Below, piece by piece: positions 33,261 to 45,048 of a stretch of 64,000 nt of DNA. Position 1 is the first letter of the stretch. Each line of letters starts with the position of its first letter. The stretch is from NCBI RefSeq assembly GCF_000340215.1, contig NW_006921532.1:9329172-9393171 (forward strand). The letters run 5' to 3'. Origin of the DNA: Pseudocercospora fijiensis CIRAD86 (Eukaryota > Ascomycota > Dothideomycetes > Mycosphaerellales > Mycosphaerellaceae). The translations under genes and the position numbers were made by a program. Under the pieces are notes generated by a model, which saw nothing but the letters and a program-made list of their open reading frames with translations, did not search any database and was not told where the DNA came from.

Positions 33261-35135
33261 TCAACCCACGCTGTCCTTGATGAGGTTACCGGCAAGCTCC
33301 TTGGCGCGAGAGTAATCGATCCTGACGTCAACTAGAGAGAGGCCCTTGTGAGCGAGAGCCTCATCCATGACCTTTTCAATCTCGGAGGAGTCGTTGATCC
33401 TGAAGCCTTTACCACCAAAGCTCTCCGCGTATTTAACAAAGTCCACTCCACCGAGCTTGATACCCGATGATCGATTGTACTTGAGCTCTTCTTGAAACTC
33501 GACCATGTTGTATGCTTCATCGTTCCAGATAAAGTGGGTGATGTTGCAACCTTGAAGCACTGCTGTCGACAGCTCTTGGGACGAGAACATGAAGCCGCCA
33601 TCGCCGCTCAGCGAGACCACTTTTTGAGAACACGGCGGATCTTGTGTTAATGAGGCAGCAATGGCCCATGGCATCCCCACTCCAAGAGTCTGCTGACCGT
33701 TAGAGCAGAGCAGCTTTCGTGGTTCGTATGCATAGAAATAGCGCATCATGTAGATGTAGACCGTGCCAACGTCCACCGTTACCACAGTGTCCTTGGACAC
33801 TCTTTTTTGAAGGTTCGCGATGAACTGAAGGGGATTTACGAGCCCTTTGCCTCCGTCCTTCGATTGCAACGTCTGCTGCCATGATCTCATCTCTCGTGTT
33901 AAACCCTTGCAAAATTCGTCTTGTGCAGGATCCGTCACATGCTGGACAGCATTGCTAAGAGCAAGGATATTCTCTCTGACCGAACCCAGAAGTTCTACCT
34001 CTGGGTGGTAATATGCACCATAGTCGCAGGGTTGATAATCAACATGGACAATGCTCAGCTTGCTATCAGGGTTCCATGAGCTCGCGTCGTACTCGGTAGG
34101 ATCATAACCCAGGCATATGATTAGATCTGATTTTGCCAGAATCCGGTCGCCTGTCTGGTTCCGGAAAAGTCCAACACGCCCAAAGAAGACTTGATCGGCT
34201 AGATCCTCGGGCACTGCACCTGCCGCTTGGAAAGTCTCCACGACCGCGATCTTGTGTTTTCTCAGAAATTCTCGTACCGCGCTCACAACAATGTTACTAG
34301 ATGCACGCTGTCCAAGGAAAAGCACCGGCAGCTTTGCGTTGTCGATCATCTTGGCTACAGTGCTCACATCGCTTTGAGGAGCAGGCCCAAAAAGAGGAGG
34401 CTTGTACGCCGTCTCTGGGAACGACGTGATCTTCGATTTGCCGGCAGCCACGTCCATCGGTATTGAGACAACGGCGCTACCTTTCGGATTGGCGTTGGCG
34501 GAGCGGAAGGCTGCCAGGATGACTTCTGCAGCCTGATCTTCAACATCTATGTTCGTGGCAGATTTCGATGTTGGTGTTAGGATCTCCAGTGCCTTCATCG
34601 ATTGATGGGTGTGCTTCGTGCTAAGAAGGCGTGGTACACTCCCTACGATTGCCACAACTGGATCTCCTTCGGTCGTCGCTGTCACCAGCCCAGTGGTTCT
34701 GAAAGCAAAGCAGGCAAGTCAGCAAGTGTTTGCAGCCCAAATGCCGCCCTATTGCGGAAGCTCAGACTAGATCGCTATATGCGGTAGCACGATGCCGCTG
34801 AGTGGCTGAGGCGTGCTTTGCACTCTGCGTAATACCTACAGATTGCCCGCTCCAGGACCCGACGTTGCTATACAAACACCAGGGCGGCCTGTGATGCGGC
34901 CCATAGCAGCTGCCATAAACGCTGCGTTCTGTTCATGTCGGCATACGACCAGTCGAATCTCTGGATGGTCGCTGAGAGTATCGAAAATGGCATCGACTTT
35001 GGCGCCTGATAATTGATTAACATCCTGACCGTGCGAAAGCTGTTGCTAGCACATACCAGGTATTCCGAATACTGTTTTGACGCCCGCGTTGTGTATGCTT
35101 TCGACAATAATTTGTGCCACCTGCTGTTCGCCCAT
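33261..35135 (-). CDS. Catabolic-type acetolactate synthase (ThDP-dependent)
   Basis: Three exons on the minus strand: 35135-35057, 35005-34840 and 34698-33261, with introns of 51 and 141 bp. The product has 560 aa. It condenses two pyruvates to 2-acetolactate and CO2. N-terminal ThDP domain: [17 protein letters not shown], the Glu in [16 protein letters not shown], then [20 protein letters not shown] across a splice. Central domain: [12 protein letters not shown]-terminal domain: the ThDP/Mg motif [12 protein letters not shown]...WNDEAYNM and [14 protein letters not shown], typical of AlsS/BudB enzymes. The start at 35135 follows an in-frame stop and gives [13 protein letters not shown] with no mitochondrial presequence, unlike fungal Ilv2, so a cytosolic location is likely. 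An acetolactate decarboxylase gene lies about 11 kb away. Other ThDP decarboxylases are possible but fit the C-terminal motifs less well. Confidence 0.85.
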
Positions 35136-35659
35136 CTTTTCAGGCTGGCTACTAGTCTTCTATAGCTGTAGAAAAGATTCTGGGCAAATTGAAAAGAAAA
35201 GGCAAAATATTTACTTGCCGTGCGTGAGATTAAAAGTCGTCGCGTGTCTGGAAGCGTGACAGCTGAAGCAATACGAATATGGGATCCGTCGTGGTCCGAC
35301 AATGCGGTCACTCGAGCTCAAGCCCTGCACATGTGCATTGGATTGCATTGCTCGGCGGAGTGGAGTGATGTGGTTATGTCATTCTCAGCTAATGGTTGAG
35401 AACTTGAGGGCTGGTGGGAACTGAGACAATTCTAGACGATGTTGGAAGCTTAATTGGCCAAGCGTGAATCGTGTGGGGACTGAGATTGACCTGAGTACTT
35501 CGAGCAGCGACGCTCTTGCAGCCATGTGATACCCATAGTCCCAGGCTGCAGCTGAGAAAACATCTGAAGATTGATGACCTGGGTCGCGGGGCTCGAGCCA
35601 TGCAGTATGTGAACCTGCACGAGACAGCAAGCCAAGCAAGGCTTTCATAACAGCAGATC
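35136..35659. promoter_or_regulatory. Divergent promoter region, synthase / IMPACT-type gene
   Basis: These 524 bp separate two genes transcribed away from each other, so both promoters should be here. I see no clear TATA box or known operator. Confidence 0.5.
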
Positions 35660-36445
35660 ATGTCACTAAAGCGCAAGCACTCCAACGATGAAGCTGATAC
35701 TGGAGAGGCAGACCTTTTCCAGTCAGAGCCAATCGAAGATCGCAAGAGCACATTCGTGGCCTACTTCTCGCCAAGTTTGAAGCCGAAAGACCTTCAGAAC
35801 CTCCCAGTCATCGCCAATGCAGATCACAAGATACTGGCCTGGCGCAAAGAGTCGAATCAGCAATCGATCACGAAGGCAAAACAATATGTGACCGGCTCTG
35901 ATGATGATGGCGAGAAATATGCTGGAAAGAAGGTCGAGAAGGTCCTGGAAGCTCTACAGGCAGAAGGCGCTTGTGTTGTCGCTCGATGGTGGGGAGGTAT
36001 CATGCTAGGTCCTGTGAGGTTTACACACATAGAGAGTTGTGCGAGAGATGCCGTTCGAGAGTGTCAAACCCAGCGTGCCGAAGCTCAGATGAAGAAGAGG
36101 CGAATGGAGCAAGAGAAAGTTGAACACGCCCAGCTGGCGAAGGCGCTCGTCGAACGTGACAAAAGCATTGAAACACTGCGAACGCTCGCGCTGGAGAAGG
36201 AAAACAGACTGAAACACATGCGGGCATCTTCACGGAGTGAGAAGGACTCTCAAGATCCGCCAAAGACGGAGATCCCAACTTCCAGTGCGAAGCCGGCTAT
36301 GGACTACACGGCTATGCCACTTGATCGACTGAGAGCGCTAGACAAGGCAAGAGACGCTACAATAGGCTTTTTGCTCAAGAGAATCGACAAAGCTGAAGCG
36401 GATCTTGCGGCCATGAACGAGGAAGATGAGTCGCCGAAAGAGTGA
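35660..36445 (+). CDS. IMPACT/UPF0029-family protein
   Basis: A single exon encodes 261 aa. The first 130 residues form the Impact N-terminal fold: DRKSTFVAYFSPSL, then HKILAWRK, EKYAGKKVEKVLEA and the signature VVARWWGGIMLGPVRFTHIE. The second half is a Lys/Glu-rich coiled coil (QMKKRRMEQEKVEHAQLAKA). The protein lacks the N-terminal RWD domain found in full IMPACT/Yih1, which competes with Gcn1-Gcn2. It is thus closer to short fungal UPF0029 members. Its molecular role is not established; a link to translation control is inference from the family. It shares a divergent promoter region with the acetolactate synthase gene. Confidence 0.85.
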   Translation: MSLKRKHSNDEADTGEADLFQSEPIEDRKSTFVAYFSPSLKPKDLQNLPVIANADHKILAWRKESNQQSITKAKQYVTGSDDDGEKYAGKKVEKVLEALQAEGACVVARWWGGIMLGPVRFTHIESCARDAVRECQTQRAEAQMKKRRMEQEKVEHAQLAKALVERDKSIETLRTLALEKENRLKHMRASSRSEKDSQDPPKTEIPTSSAKPAMDYTAMPLDRLRALDKARDATIGFLLKRIDKAEADLAAMNEEDESPKE

Positions 36446-36745
36446 AGAAGCTCATATCAATGTCATGCTATGCTATGCTATGCCATGCTCGATACGAATT
36501 CAACACTGATCAACGACGTTCCGCCTTTTTCAGCCCATCAGCATCCAGATACGCGTCAGACTGCATTGCTCACGTCGGTGCTGCACCATGACTGTTGTTT
36601 GACATGGAGACGAATCGTCTCACGCTCAAGTCTAACAACGATTCAATTGAAATTGTAGCTTGCGCCACGTAGTATATCACTTCATTAGTTGACCGAGGCC
36701 GGGAAGATGCATCATCTCGGTGAGCGCATCTCACCATCCATATTC

Positions 36746-37592
36746 TCATGATCGTACAGCTTCTGCAAACAGGCTTCGCATAGCCTTCAAGAAGGGACCA
36801 AGCTCCTTGGTCTCATTGAGTCGCTCCAGAGTGCCATCAACGTCTTCTCTCTCCAGCCTGGGCTTCGTACTTGATACTGTATACTCTCTTCCTCCAATCT
36901 GCAGCTCAAACCAGCATTCTTTATTCGCCTTTCGCTCGCCAACACCGTCAAAAATGAACTTCAGCGTGTCGTCTATACCGGTTCCCTCTATTCGCAGTCC
37001 GAGGCAAGTCTCCCAGAACCGTAATTCGGGAACATTCTGTCGCGCCTGCGCATCCAATGCGCGTTGATGTGCTGCTTGAGCCTCTCTGCGTTGTTTGATC
37101 GAAGTCTGCACAGATGCAATCTCCTGCTTGAGTTGATCGCGACGTGAAGTGTGTTCCTCCTTTTGAGCAGTGAGAGTGCGAATGGCTTCGTGCATCTCCT
37201 CGGTTTCTTGCGCTTCCCTGGCCACAATTTGCGCATGACTTGACGACTTCGTCTCGAATTGTGAAATCGCCTGTCTTCTCTGCCTCTGTTGGTCTGTTTG
37301 TCGTGATTAGTTGGAAGTTGCCAAAAGGGCTGTGTATCTGACCTTCAAGATCTGCCGCATTCATACGAAAGGCATTCCGTTCCTCCAAAACGCGCTTACG
37401 ACCACGCTCAATAAACTCGTCAAATCGCTGCGTGAACTGCTGCATGCGCTGGCGCAAATCGTCAAAGTTGAAGTCGATCGTCGGTAGTGTATCTGCCATT
37501 GATGGTGCTGTCGCAGCGTATGCTTGTTGTGAGCCATTCGTAGAGGAGCCGAAGCGACTCGGAGTCATGGTAGCACCAGCCATATTTTCCAC
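36746..37592 (-). CDS. SPC25: Ndc80-complex kinetochore protein Spc25
   Basis: Two exons on the minus strand, 37592-37343 and 37293-36746, with one 49-bp intron, encode 265 aa. The protein is a subunit of the Ndc80 complex that links kinetochores to microtubules. Near the N-terminus is DFNFDDLRQRMQQFTQRFD. A coiled coil follows (MHEAIRTLTAQKEEHTSRRDQLKQ and on). The C-terminal globular Spc25 domain starts at ELRFWETCLGLRIEGTG and continues with DTLKFIF, ECWFELQIGGREYTV and LNETKELGPFLKAMRSLF. The splice restores a continuous coiled coil through DLEDQQRQRR. The donor is GTCAGA, which is non-consensus. Length and domain order match fungal Spc25 well. Confidence 0.9.
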
Positions 37593-37907
37593 GATCTATT
37601 CGGAGTGCCGTTATATTGCGAATGATATGTGCTGTGTGCGAGATGTAGAGGCTGTCGCGAACCCTTGAAAGTCAAGTTCAAATGTCAACAAACGGAGCTC
37701 GGTCCGGTTGCTCGGTTGCGATTGCGGTTGCGGCTTCGCTTGCTGCCGAACGCTTCTTTCTTCAATTCTCTTCACAACGGACTTCAACCACAACAACTCC
37801 ACGGCCTGAAAGACTTGCGGCTCTCTTGGCAGCACAGTATCTGGATCGACTGTCGACTATGATTTGTTTGCTGATACCATCACTTTCGAGACTGCGCAAA
37901 AAGCCGG
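37593..37907. promoter_or_regulatory. Divergent promoter region, SPC25 / RRN6
   Basis: Only 315 bp separate the two starts, so the genes share a compact bidirectional promoter. I see no MCB box in it. Confidence 0.5.
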
Positions 37908-40810
37908 ATGGCTGATGGAAAATCCAAGCGTGACCTGCCCTATGGTCATTTTGGTCATGCTGGATATATTCCCGATGATGGGATTTGGCGCTTTGAAAGG
38001 GCGATAGCTTCTCATACTTCGATTCTTTCTCCAGAGGATGCCCATGCAGGCAGGGCGAGGACTACCAAAATTGACCGGCATGGAGAAGCTCGTGGAAAGC
38101 GACATCGACGGCAGTTCGATGATCTGGTACGACGATATCCAGACTTGTATGGCACCGCTTCCGTGGCACTGCCCTTTCTCCGAGTTTCTGAGGCTGTTGA
38201 GGAAGCGATTTATTGCCACGATCCGAATCTAGGACGTCTGATACAGAAGACTAGTCTTCGATCGGAAGTCACTCATCGCATGACTTCTGTGGTCGCGTCA
38301 GTCGCGGGGGAGGCAGGAGAGCTTCTTCGAGTCTCGCAAGTCCATCTTCAACGACAAGGATGGGGAGAGGACAAGGAGCTGTACCTCGAGGTTCCTGTTC
38401 TACATGGGGACGAGGTGACCTGGGACGCACAGCTAGGACCAGTACAGCAAGTTTGCTTTGCGCAGCCTATCGATCGTGGTGAATGCTTGCTAGCAGTACG
38501 TTATCTGACGAAAGTCCTGCTTGTCCGTCCGATGTATCGTAAAGGGACTGCGAGTGGTGTTTCGGGATCCGGAATCTCGACGGAGCTGCTCTATGCCATA
38601 GACCGCGCAGGCCTCACGCACGCTGATGTTGCGTTCAATCCGTGGTTTGGATTACAGATCGCTGTCATTGACCAGGCTGGATATTGGAAAGTCGTTGAAT
38701 TCAGCTCTCGCAAGTTGAACCGTATCGCAAGAACTTGGGCAACACCTGGACCGACAAGCTCTTCCAGCAAGGAGGAAGCGCTCTATGACGGTTGGGCTCG
38801 CATCGCTTGGGTCATGAACTCGGAGACAATTTTGGTGTGCGTGCGTCGATCGATCAAGCTATTTAGCATCAACAAAAGCGAGGCTGTCTTGCAAAAGACT
38901 ATCGACTCGGAGCTACTTGGTGACACGGATTGGATATTAGATTTTCAGCAGGATGCGAAACATCTAGACTGCTGCTACGTGCTCACATCGACGTACCTCA
39001 TCCTGATTCAGTTCCGCACCAACTTGCAAGGAGAATTGACTGGACGTGTCAAAGCAAGAGTTCGCCATCATCGAAATCCAGAAGATCTAAGCATGAGACT
39101 GCACATTTTTGAAGCCGAGCAGGGTAAGATCTGAAATTACCTTCTCTACTGCGTCCATGCTGACCATTTCTAGGCGTCTGGATCCTAATATCTTCCAGGC
39201 GAGCCGAAATCGCCTTTGCTTATCGCTTCTCATTTGCCGATTTCAACCATATTACGGTAGCATCACCTGTCCAATTTGACCTTCCAATCGCTCTCTGTGA
39301 AGTGCTGGACCTGCAAATCGAGCCCGTCAGCAAGATCGAACCGCGGTCTACAGACGATCACTCAGACCAATCCGAGGAAGCACTTTACATGTCAGCGTTT
39401 GTTCTACGAAAAGACAGGGACATAAACTCAACGTTGCTGTCTAGCTCCAGCGACAATCGCAAATCTGTTGGAAAATGCCTTTTACTGCCTACGTGGACAT
39501 CAACGCTTAGCGCCTCTGCGACCCGACTACGCGGAGACAACTTCGTCGTTGATGACGCTGCTGACGGACCTACTCCTCTTCTCCAATCCACTATGCCCAT
39601 TGCTCGCCGAGCAAGACGACAGGAACAGCAAACGATACCTAAGCAGGGTAGCAGAGATCTTGAGTTAGTGGCGAGTGCACTGCGGCAACCAATTCATGTT
39701 CTACATGCAGTCGACCAGGTCCTCGAGTCTGCCGATGCAACCATTGCGCAGCGTCGTGAATCGCCTCTACAGTCACTGCATACCCTTGCTAGTCTCGCCA
39801 AAGGTGAGATCGGCATTGTTGACGTGCAGCAGTCCTCCGACCTGCTCGAAGCGCTCGGCGTCGGAGTGCCTCGCGCGATGGGACATGTTGCGGACATCGA
39901 CGCTCAGCTTGAGTCTGAGCAACATTGGAAGCTGGGACACGTAAGTTTGGAATCAGTGGTCGGACTTGAGGAAGACCTTGCGGGTCGTGATCTGCAAACG
40001 GTATACAATCGCTTAGTCTCGCTATGGATTACACCTCTGGGGGAAGAAACATCGGGCTGGATCAGACTCGCTAAAGTGGCAATCGCTCGCTCGCTTGCAG
40101 CAGAAATAACTCTCGCGAGCAGAACTCTACGACTGGAGCGTGATCCTGGGAGAGAAGGTATTGCAGAGACTCGCACGGATCAAGGTTTTGATAGTGTCGA
40201 CAACATTCCAATACGCTCGCAACCTGCATCGAGTCCATGGGCGGCCAAGCATTCAGTACCACCTACGCCATCTCCAACGGCAACACCTTCGGTCACAACG
40301 GCGTCAAGCCACCGCTCAAGTCTAGCCGCACCAGAGCTGTACCGACTGAGCAAATACACCACCTTCTCCAAACCATCGCCGATGGTCTTGCCTAGGCCAC
40401 TCGCCAAAGTGTTGACTCATTGGGAAGTGGGCGCTGATCCAACCGAATACAACTGGTCGAGCACTTCCAAAGACATCGCCCGTCAAGAGGAAGAAGAGGA
40501 ACAAAATGAAGAAATGACCGAGAAGGAGCGGCAACGTGCAAGAAGACGTGCTGAACGCCATATCAGACGGCAACGCAAAGAAGCTGCTGCCAGCCAGGCA
40601 CACCAGCTGGCCAGCAGCCAAGCTCCTGAAATTCTTAGCGCCAGTCAGCCCATCGCTCCTATTAAGGCCGAGAGCCAGCCTTCCCACATCACTGGTAGCA
40701 GTCAGAGTCAAAATTTCGGCGCGAGTGCATCCAACATAGCTAGTCAGGTAGTGCCAGGTCGCTTTGGAGGTCGGCCACCTCCAAAGAAGAAGCGCAAATC
40801 AGGATTTTGA
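37908..40810 (+). CDS. RRN6: RNA polymerase I core-factor subunit Rrn6-like
   Basis: Two exons, 37908-39123 and 39174-40810, with one 50-bp intron (GTAAGA donor, CTAG acceptor), encode 950 aa. Rrn6 is the beta-propeller subunit of the core factor that directs RNA polymerase I to rDNA promoters. The N-terminus has PYGHFGHAGYI. Propeller-like repeats follow, including ADVAFNPWFGLQIAVIDQAGYWKV, WARIAWVMNSETILVC and DLSMRLHIFEAEQGVWILIS across the splice. A helical middle, a Ser/Gln-rich linker and a highly basic end (GGRPPPKKKRKSGF) follow. The FNPW...IAVIDQ.G.W block and the KKKRKxGF tail are the features I associate with fungal Rrn6. It shares a promoter with SPC25. Confidence 0.82.
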
Positions 40811-41498
40811 TGTTGAAGCGCTCGTTTCGCTTTGCTTCTTCAACAAGTCAACACTAACATCACGCAATTACATATTCCAGGGTATGAATGTCGATAATCG
40901 AGATGCAAGTACAACAAAGATTGCAGACTTGCAGATCATGCGAAAACAAAAGATTGGGTCCAAGGCATTGTTACATTTCCATTCGATGCTTGGAAATTAT
41001 TCCTTGCGCTACTCGAAGCCTCTCTTTCTTGGCATGTTTACATTGACACCAAGTGTGCCTATTGCCTGCCTGCTTGTTCAGCCAGAGTCTTGGTCCTTGG
41101 CCTTACATGTACGCACTGCAGCTGTGCGCCAATTTCTTCCTTGCTGTCATTGCCCCTGAGTGACAGGCATCCAATACTGATCCCAAGACTCTTCGCCCAT
41201 CATCTCCTAGTCCTGCTCATCGCATGCTGAATTGCTCTGTGAGCATCAGAGTCTGCACTGTCTCGACGCTGGCGCGTCTGGGCCCTGTGTTGCACGGCAA
41301 GTCAGGCGCTATGTGCCTGTCAGCAAGAGAGGTTTTGTCACCAGGAAATACGTTTGACCACTTACCGGTTCGCCATACTTGGGCTTCTAAGCTGTATCAT
41401 GAGTCGGTACATCTCAGTTAAGATGACCCATCGAAATCATGTGGAGATCAAAGCAGAACCAGGTGGTCATCCATCATAGAGAACGTTCATTAATACTT
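40811..41498. other. Convergent 3' spacer, RRN6 / DUF2293 gene
   Basis: This 688-bp spacer lies between the ends of two converging genes. It should hold both 3' UTRs and terminators. I see no gene. Confidence 0.5.
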
Positions 41499-43965
41499 TC
41501 ATCGTGGATAGTAGTACTGTTGTTGTCCTGCAATTGGCGCATATGGAGGCGCTGTCACTGGCGCTGCTGTCGAAGGCTGCTGCTTGTAAGCCCCATTGGG
41601 TGCCGCTCTGGGCAGCTGTTGCACCGCCGCGGGTGCGCCATGAACTGGCGTATACTGGCGCGGAGCTTCCACATATACCACTCTGGGTGGAGGTGGACCT
41701 GTCTGATACCCAGATCTATGGTAGTCATGGGCAGGTACTCGCGCGTACGCCGGGCGTCCGTACTGATCCTGGCCTTGTGGAGGGAGGGGAATGTATTGGA
41801 TTGGAGCCACCTGTGCATCAACAAATCCATGGCGCGGTTCTGGTTGTCGCTGCGGGACAGCGGAGTGGTATCTCTCATTCTGCTGCACCATGGGCTGCCT
41901 GGGATCGTAAGACACGTCTGCGAGAGGCCTATTCTCACCTTGCATGGGTCTGTACGTGGAGCCATTCAACTCGGGCAACGCTGGAGGCACGTATGTAGAG
42001 GGCCGAAGATCAACTCGGAAAGGTGCAGGTGCATCCGCAAAAGGGCTTCCGCGATCAGTCTGTGGAGGGCTTGGTTGATAAGGTATGGTCATAACCCCAA
42101 CAGGTGGCTTGCTCGGTTGAGCATTGACATAATGACCAGATCCGATGGGTGAGGGTGGTTGAGCCTGGTATGGATTCACACAAGGACCTGGTCTGGGCTG
42201 TTCCACTCGTCGTCGCTTGCCGGGAGAATCAAAGGACGGGGACTCGGGCCTTGAGTGATGTCCATTTGAGCGAGTATCGCTCTTAGCTGATGCGGATGCT
42301 ATGGCCATACGTCTCAGGTCGTCGGGTGGCTCAATGGAGGCCACTGGTCGATCATGCAAGGCATGACCAACTGCTGCAGTGGGATAGCGTGACTGATGTA
42401 GCTCGTGTGTCTGTGTTTGTGTTGGGTAGTGCGGGTGGCCGTGAATGCTTTGTGGCGATGAATGGGCAGATACCTGATACACAGGCGACCTAAGTGCCTG
42501 ACCCGGTGCTGGTGCCTGCGGTGCCGTGTTAGAATGCTGATCTCGTAACGCTTCTGTACCCGTCACACTGACTCTTCGAAACAATTGTCCTCCGATCAAG
42601 ATCGTGTCGTCTCCTGTCTTGCTCTCCGGAACATGCACCCGAACGACGTTGCTGCAACTGTTAGCTGCCGCCGTAAATTGACCTGTTGACACGTACGACT
42701 CTGCGGCGGCCGGAGCGTTTCGGAGCTGCTGTCGCATGGCTCCGATCTTTTGTCGCACATCCAGGGATCTCTGCTGGGCATTGCGCGGCGCAAGCTGGAA
42801 GCGGTCCAGAATGCGCCTGGACCGTTCGTCATGGCTCTCTGCTCCCAAGTCCTCGGCGCCCGCTGGTTTGTGGCTGATCTCAACGCTTGTGTCACTAGCA
42901 TAGCCTTGATCTAGACCGGCCGTTGAGTCCTCATCATCAGCCTCACTACCATTGCGAACAGACGGATCATCATCGTCGTCGTCAATCACGATTGTCTCGC
43001 GTACGATCTCCTCAAGCTCATTATCGGTTTCGTCGTCATGCTCACCGCGCCATTCGATGAGTTTCTTCAAGCACGTTGGCTCTACAAGCTGACGTGCTTC
43101 TTTCCACTCGAAGGCACGGAGCAGGCGGTCATAATCTGTATAAGTATGACGAATGCGAGCAATGGTCGCCAATTGCACGCGACGAGGGAGCTCTATGGTG
43201 GAGTTAGTGCCTACACGTTGGCTCCCTTCTGCCCAGGCATGCTGGAGGATTGCTTGCAGGTCTTCCTCTGGAATCCTTGGGAACAGCTCCTTGACAGCGG
43301 CCCGAACCTGTTCATCGGTTTCCTGCTTGGCCGGTTGATCCATGATGATTCCATGTTTGGCCATGGCACGGGCCATGCGGCTTTTCTCGTTCTCATCAGC
43401 AAGCTCGGCTTCCTTGACAAAACGGCCCCGGTTTGGAATATATCCCAGTTGCTGGCACGCATCTTCAACCACATCGGACCGGAAATGATAACCAATACGA
43501 TGAATGTGATGCGACACCTTTTCTGGATCCTGGGCGTGCTTGCTAACGGGCTTAGCCTGTGTCGTTGATCAGTAACGCTCGGGACGGAATGACATAGTGT
43601 GGTTGAATGCTGATGTGGTGGCTCGGCGCGAATTATGCAAGCTCGCAATACATACGTTGACAACATTGACGGGTAAGCCTCTTTGTCTTGAAATCTCTTT
43701 GCATCGTTCGGCGAGATCGGGTGTGCCCACAGGCAAGAATGTGAAGCCTGCGGGTGCATTCGTATATGTGGTCTAGCACAAGTCTCAGCATCAGTCGGCC
43801 AATGCCATGTGGACCACCAACATGGAGATCGAGCTTTCTCTTCTTCGCGATGATTCGGCTCTGCTCGGTCTTATAAGGCTTATCCCGCCTGTTCTGGATG
43901 GTGCGGGCGGCGCTGCCAGGGCGAAGGCTGGAAGCACGCGAAGTGCCTGCTCGAGAAGCCGTCAT
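41499..43965 (-). CDS. DUF2293 domain protein
   Basis: Three exons on the minus strand: 43965-43822, 43772-43656 and 43556-41499, with introns of 49 and 99 bp, encode 772 aa. Exon 1 gives a basic N-terminus (SRIIAKKRKLDLH). Exon 2 gives APAGFTFLPVGTPDLAERCKEISRQRG. Exon 3 continues with VSHHIHRIGYHF and then the DUF2293 core: AVKELFPRIPEEDLQAILQ, HAWAEG, LPRRVQLATIARIRHTYTDYD and LIEWRGE. The remaining 500 residues are disordered, with acidic (IDDDDDDPS) and Pro/Gln-rich parts. The first donor is GTTGGT, unusual but supported by frame and conserved residues on both sides. The molecular function of this family is unknown to me. Confidence 0.85.
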
Positions 43966-44630
43966 GGTGCAACAGGCGGACAAGAAGAAGATTAGTAGAA
44001 CAAATGGAAAACGGGCGCCGGCCTCCCCAGCGCCGCGCTCCTGGCGCCGGCGCGCTGACTGCTGGCTGGAAAGCTCAGTTGCGCAAGTGGCGACGGCGAC
44101 GCGCTCCGCCCAGGAAGCCGAGTCCTGTGGGACGGCGTGTGGTATTGCGCTTGGGCTTGGTATTGGTATTGGTATGGGTATGGGATTCGTACAAGCGCGT
44201 CCCAGGGCAGATTTTCGTCTCGTTTCCTGGACACGCACAAAACTGCGAGCGGACGGGACGGGACAGGTATTACTCTTCGCGATGCGAAGCTCAGCAGTGT
44301 CTACACCGGCCCATGGCGGGCAGCAAAGGCAGATCTCATCACGTTCATGACGCCTGCGGGACAGGCGCCATGTTTGGAATTATGCTGGCGATGCGCAGAG
44401 TGTTGTTGTCGGGCTGTGAAGTAGTGATGATGGAAGGCGCAAGAGAACTGACGGGCGAGAGATTTTATAGGGCCCGCGAAACTTGCAAAGGTGAGGCTTG
44501 CACCCGAGCGCCCAAGCGGCACTACCCGAACCGACGCAGACCTTCCCTTCCCTTCCCAGCATCATCACACCAGCGCACCACCCACTCGACCGCCGACCTT
44601 CCTGCCAGAGCCTCGCATAACACCACCACC
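43966..44630. promoter_or_regulatory. Divergent promoter region with GGTATT repeat
   Basis: These 665 bp separate the DUF2293 gene and the complex I subunit gene, transcribed away from each other. A short GGTATT/GGTATG run lies at about 44158-44184. An open frame in phase with the complex I subunit extends upstream, but its sequence does not resemble a conserved protein. Confidence 0.5.
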
Positions 44631-45048
44631 ATGTCGCTGCTGCGCTCTGCAATTCTCACAGCGCCTCGAGCGCGTCTGCAAATCATCCCGAACCTGGCCG
44701 CCTGCGCGCGGCAACAAAGGCCACTCTCTTCAACGGCCATCCGGAGCGCCGCTGACCATGCACACGAAGACCAGTACGATCCACCCGGAGGTTGGCTCTT
44801 TGGCGTGAAGCCGGGAGAGAAGTACGAGAACGAGGGCTGGGAGAACATCTGGTTCTATGGCTTCTGCGGCAGCATGCTGTTCGGTGTCGTTGGATACTGC
44901 TACAAGCCAGACACAAGGTATGCACGGGCATGATTGCCTGCTGGATCGGCACTAACCGTTCGACAGTATACAGACATGGGCGCTCGAGGAGGCGCGGAGA
45001 CGATTGGAAGCAGAGGGCATTTTAGAGGATCCGGATAAGAAGAGATAG
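44631..45048 (+). CDS. Mitochondrial complex I subunit ESSS (NDUFB11-like)
   Basis: Two exons, 44631-44917 and 44967-45048, flank a 49-bp intron with a perfect CACTAAC branch site, and encode 122 aa. The N-terminus is a mitochondrial presequence (MSLLRSAILTAPRARLQIIP), ending near RPLSSTAIRSA. Next come YDPPGGWLFGVKPGEKYENEG and ENIWFYGFCGSMLFGVVGYCYKPD, which includes the single membrane segment. The second exon gives the conserved IQTWALEEARRRLEAEGIL tail. This matches the ESSS accessory subunit of the membrane arm of NADH:ubiquinone oxidoreductase. I start at 44631 rather than at an earlier in-frame ATG because the presequence begins there. Confidence 0.9.

Noticed and set aside
44004..44630. 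Upstream in-frame extension of the complex I subunit from 44004
   Set aside because: The mitochondrial presequence begins at 44631, and the upstream part is low-complexity promoter DNA.
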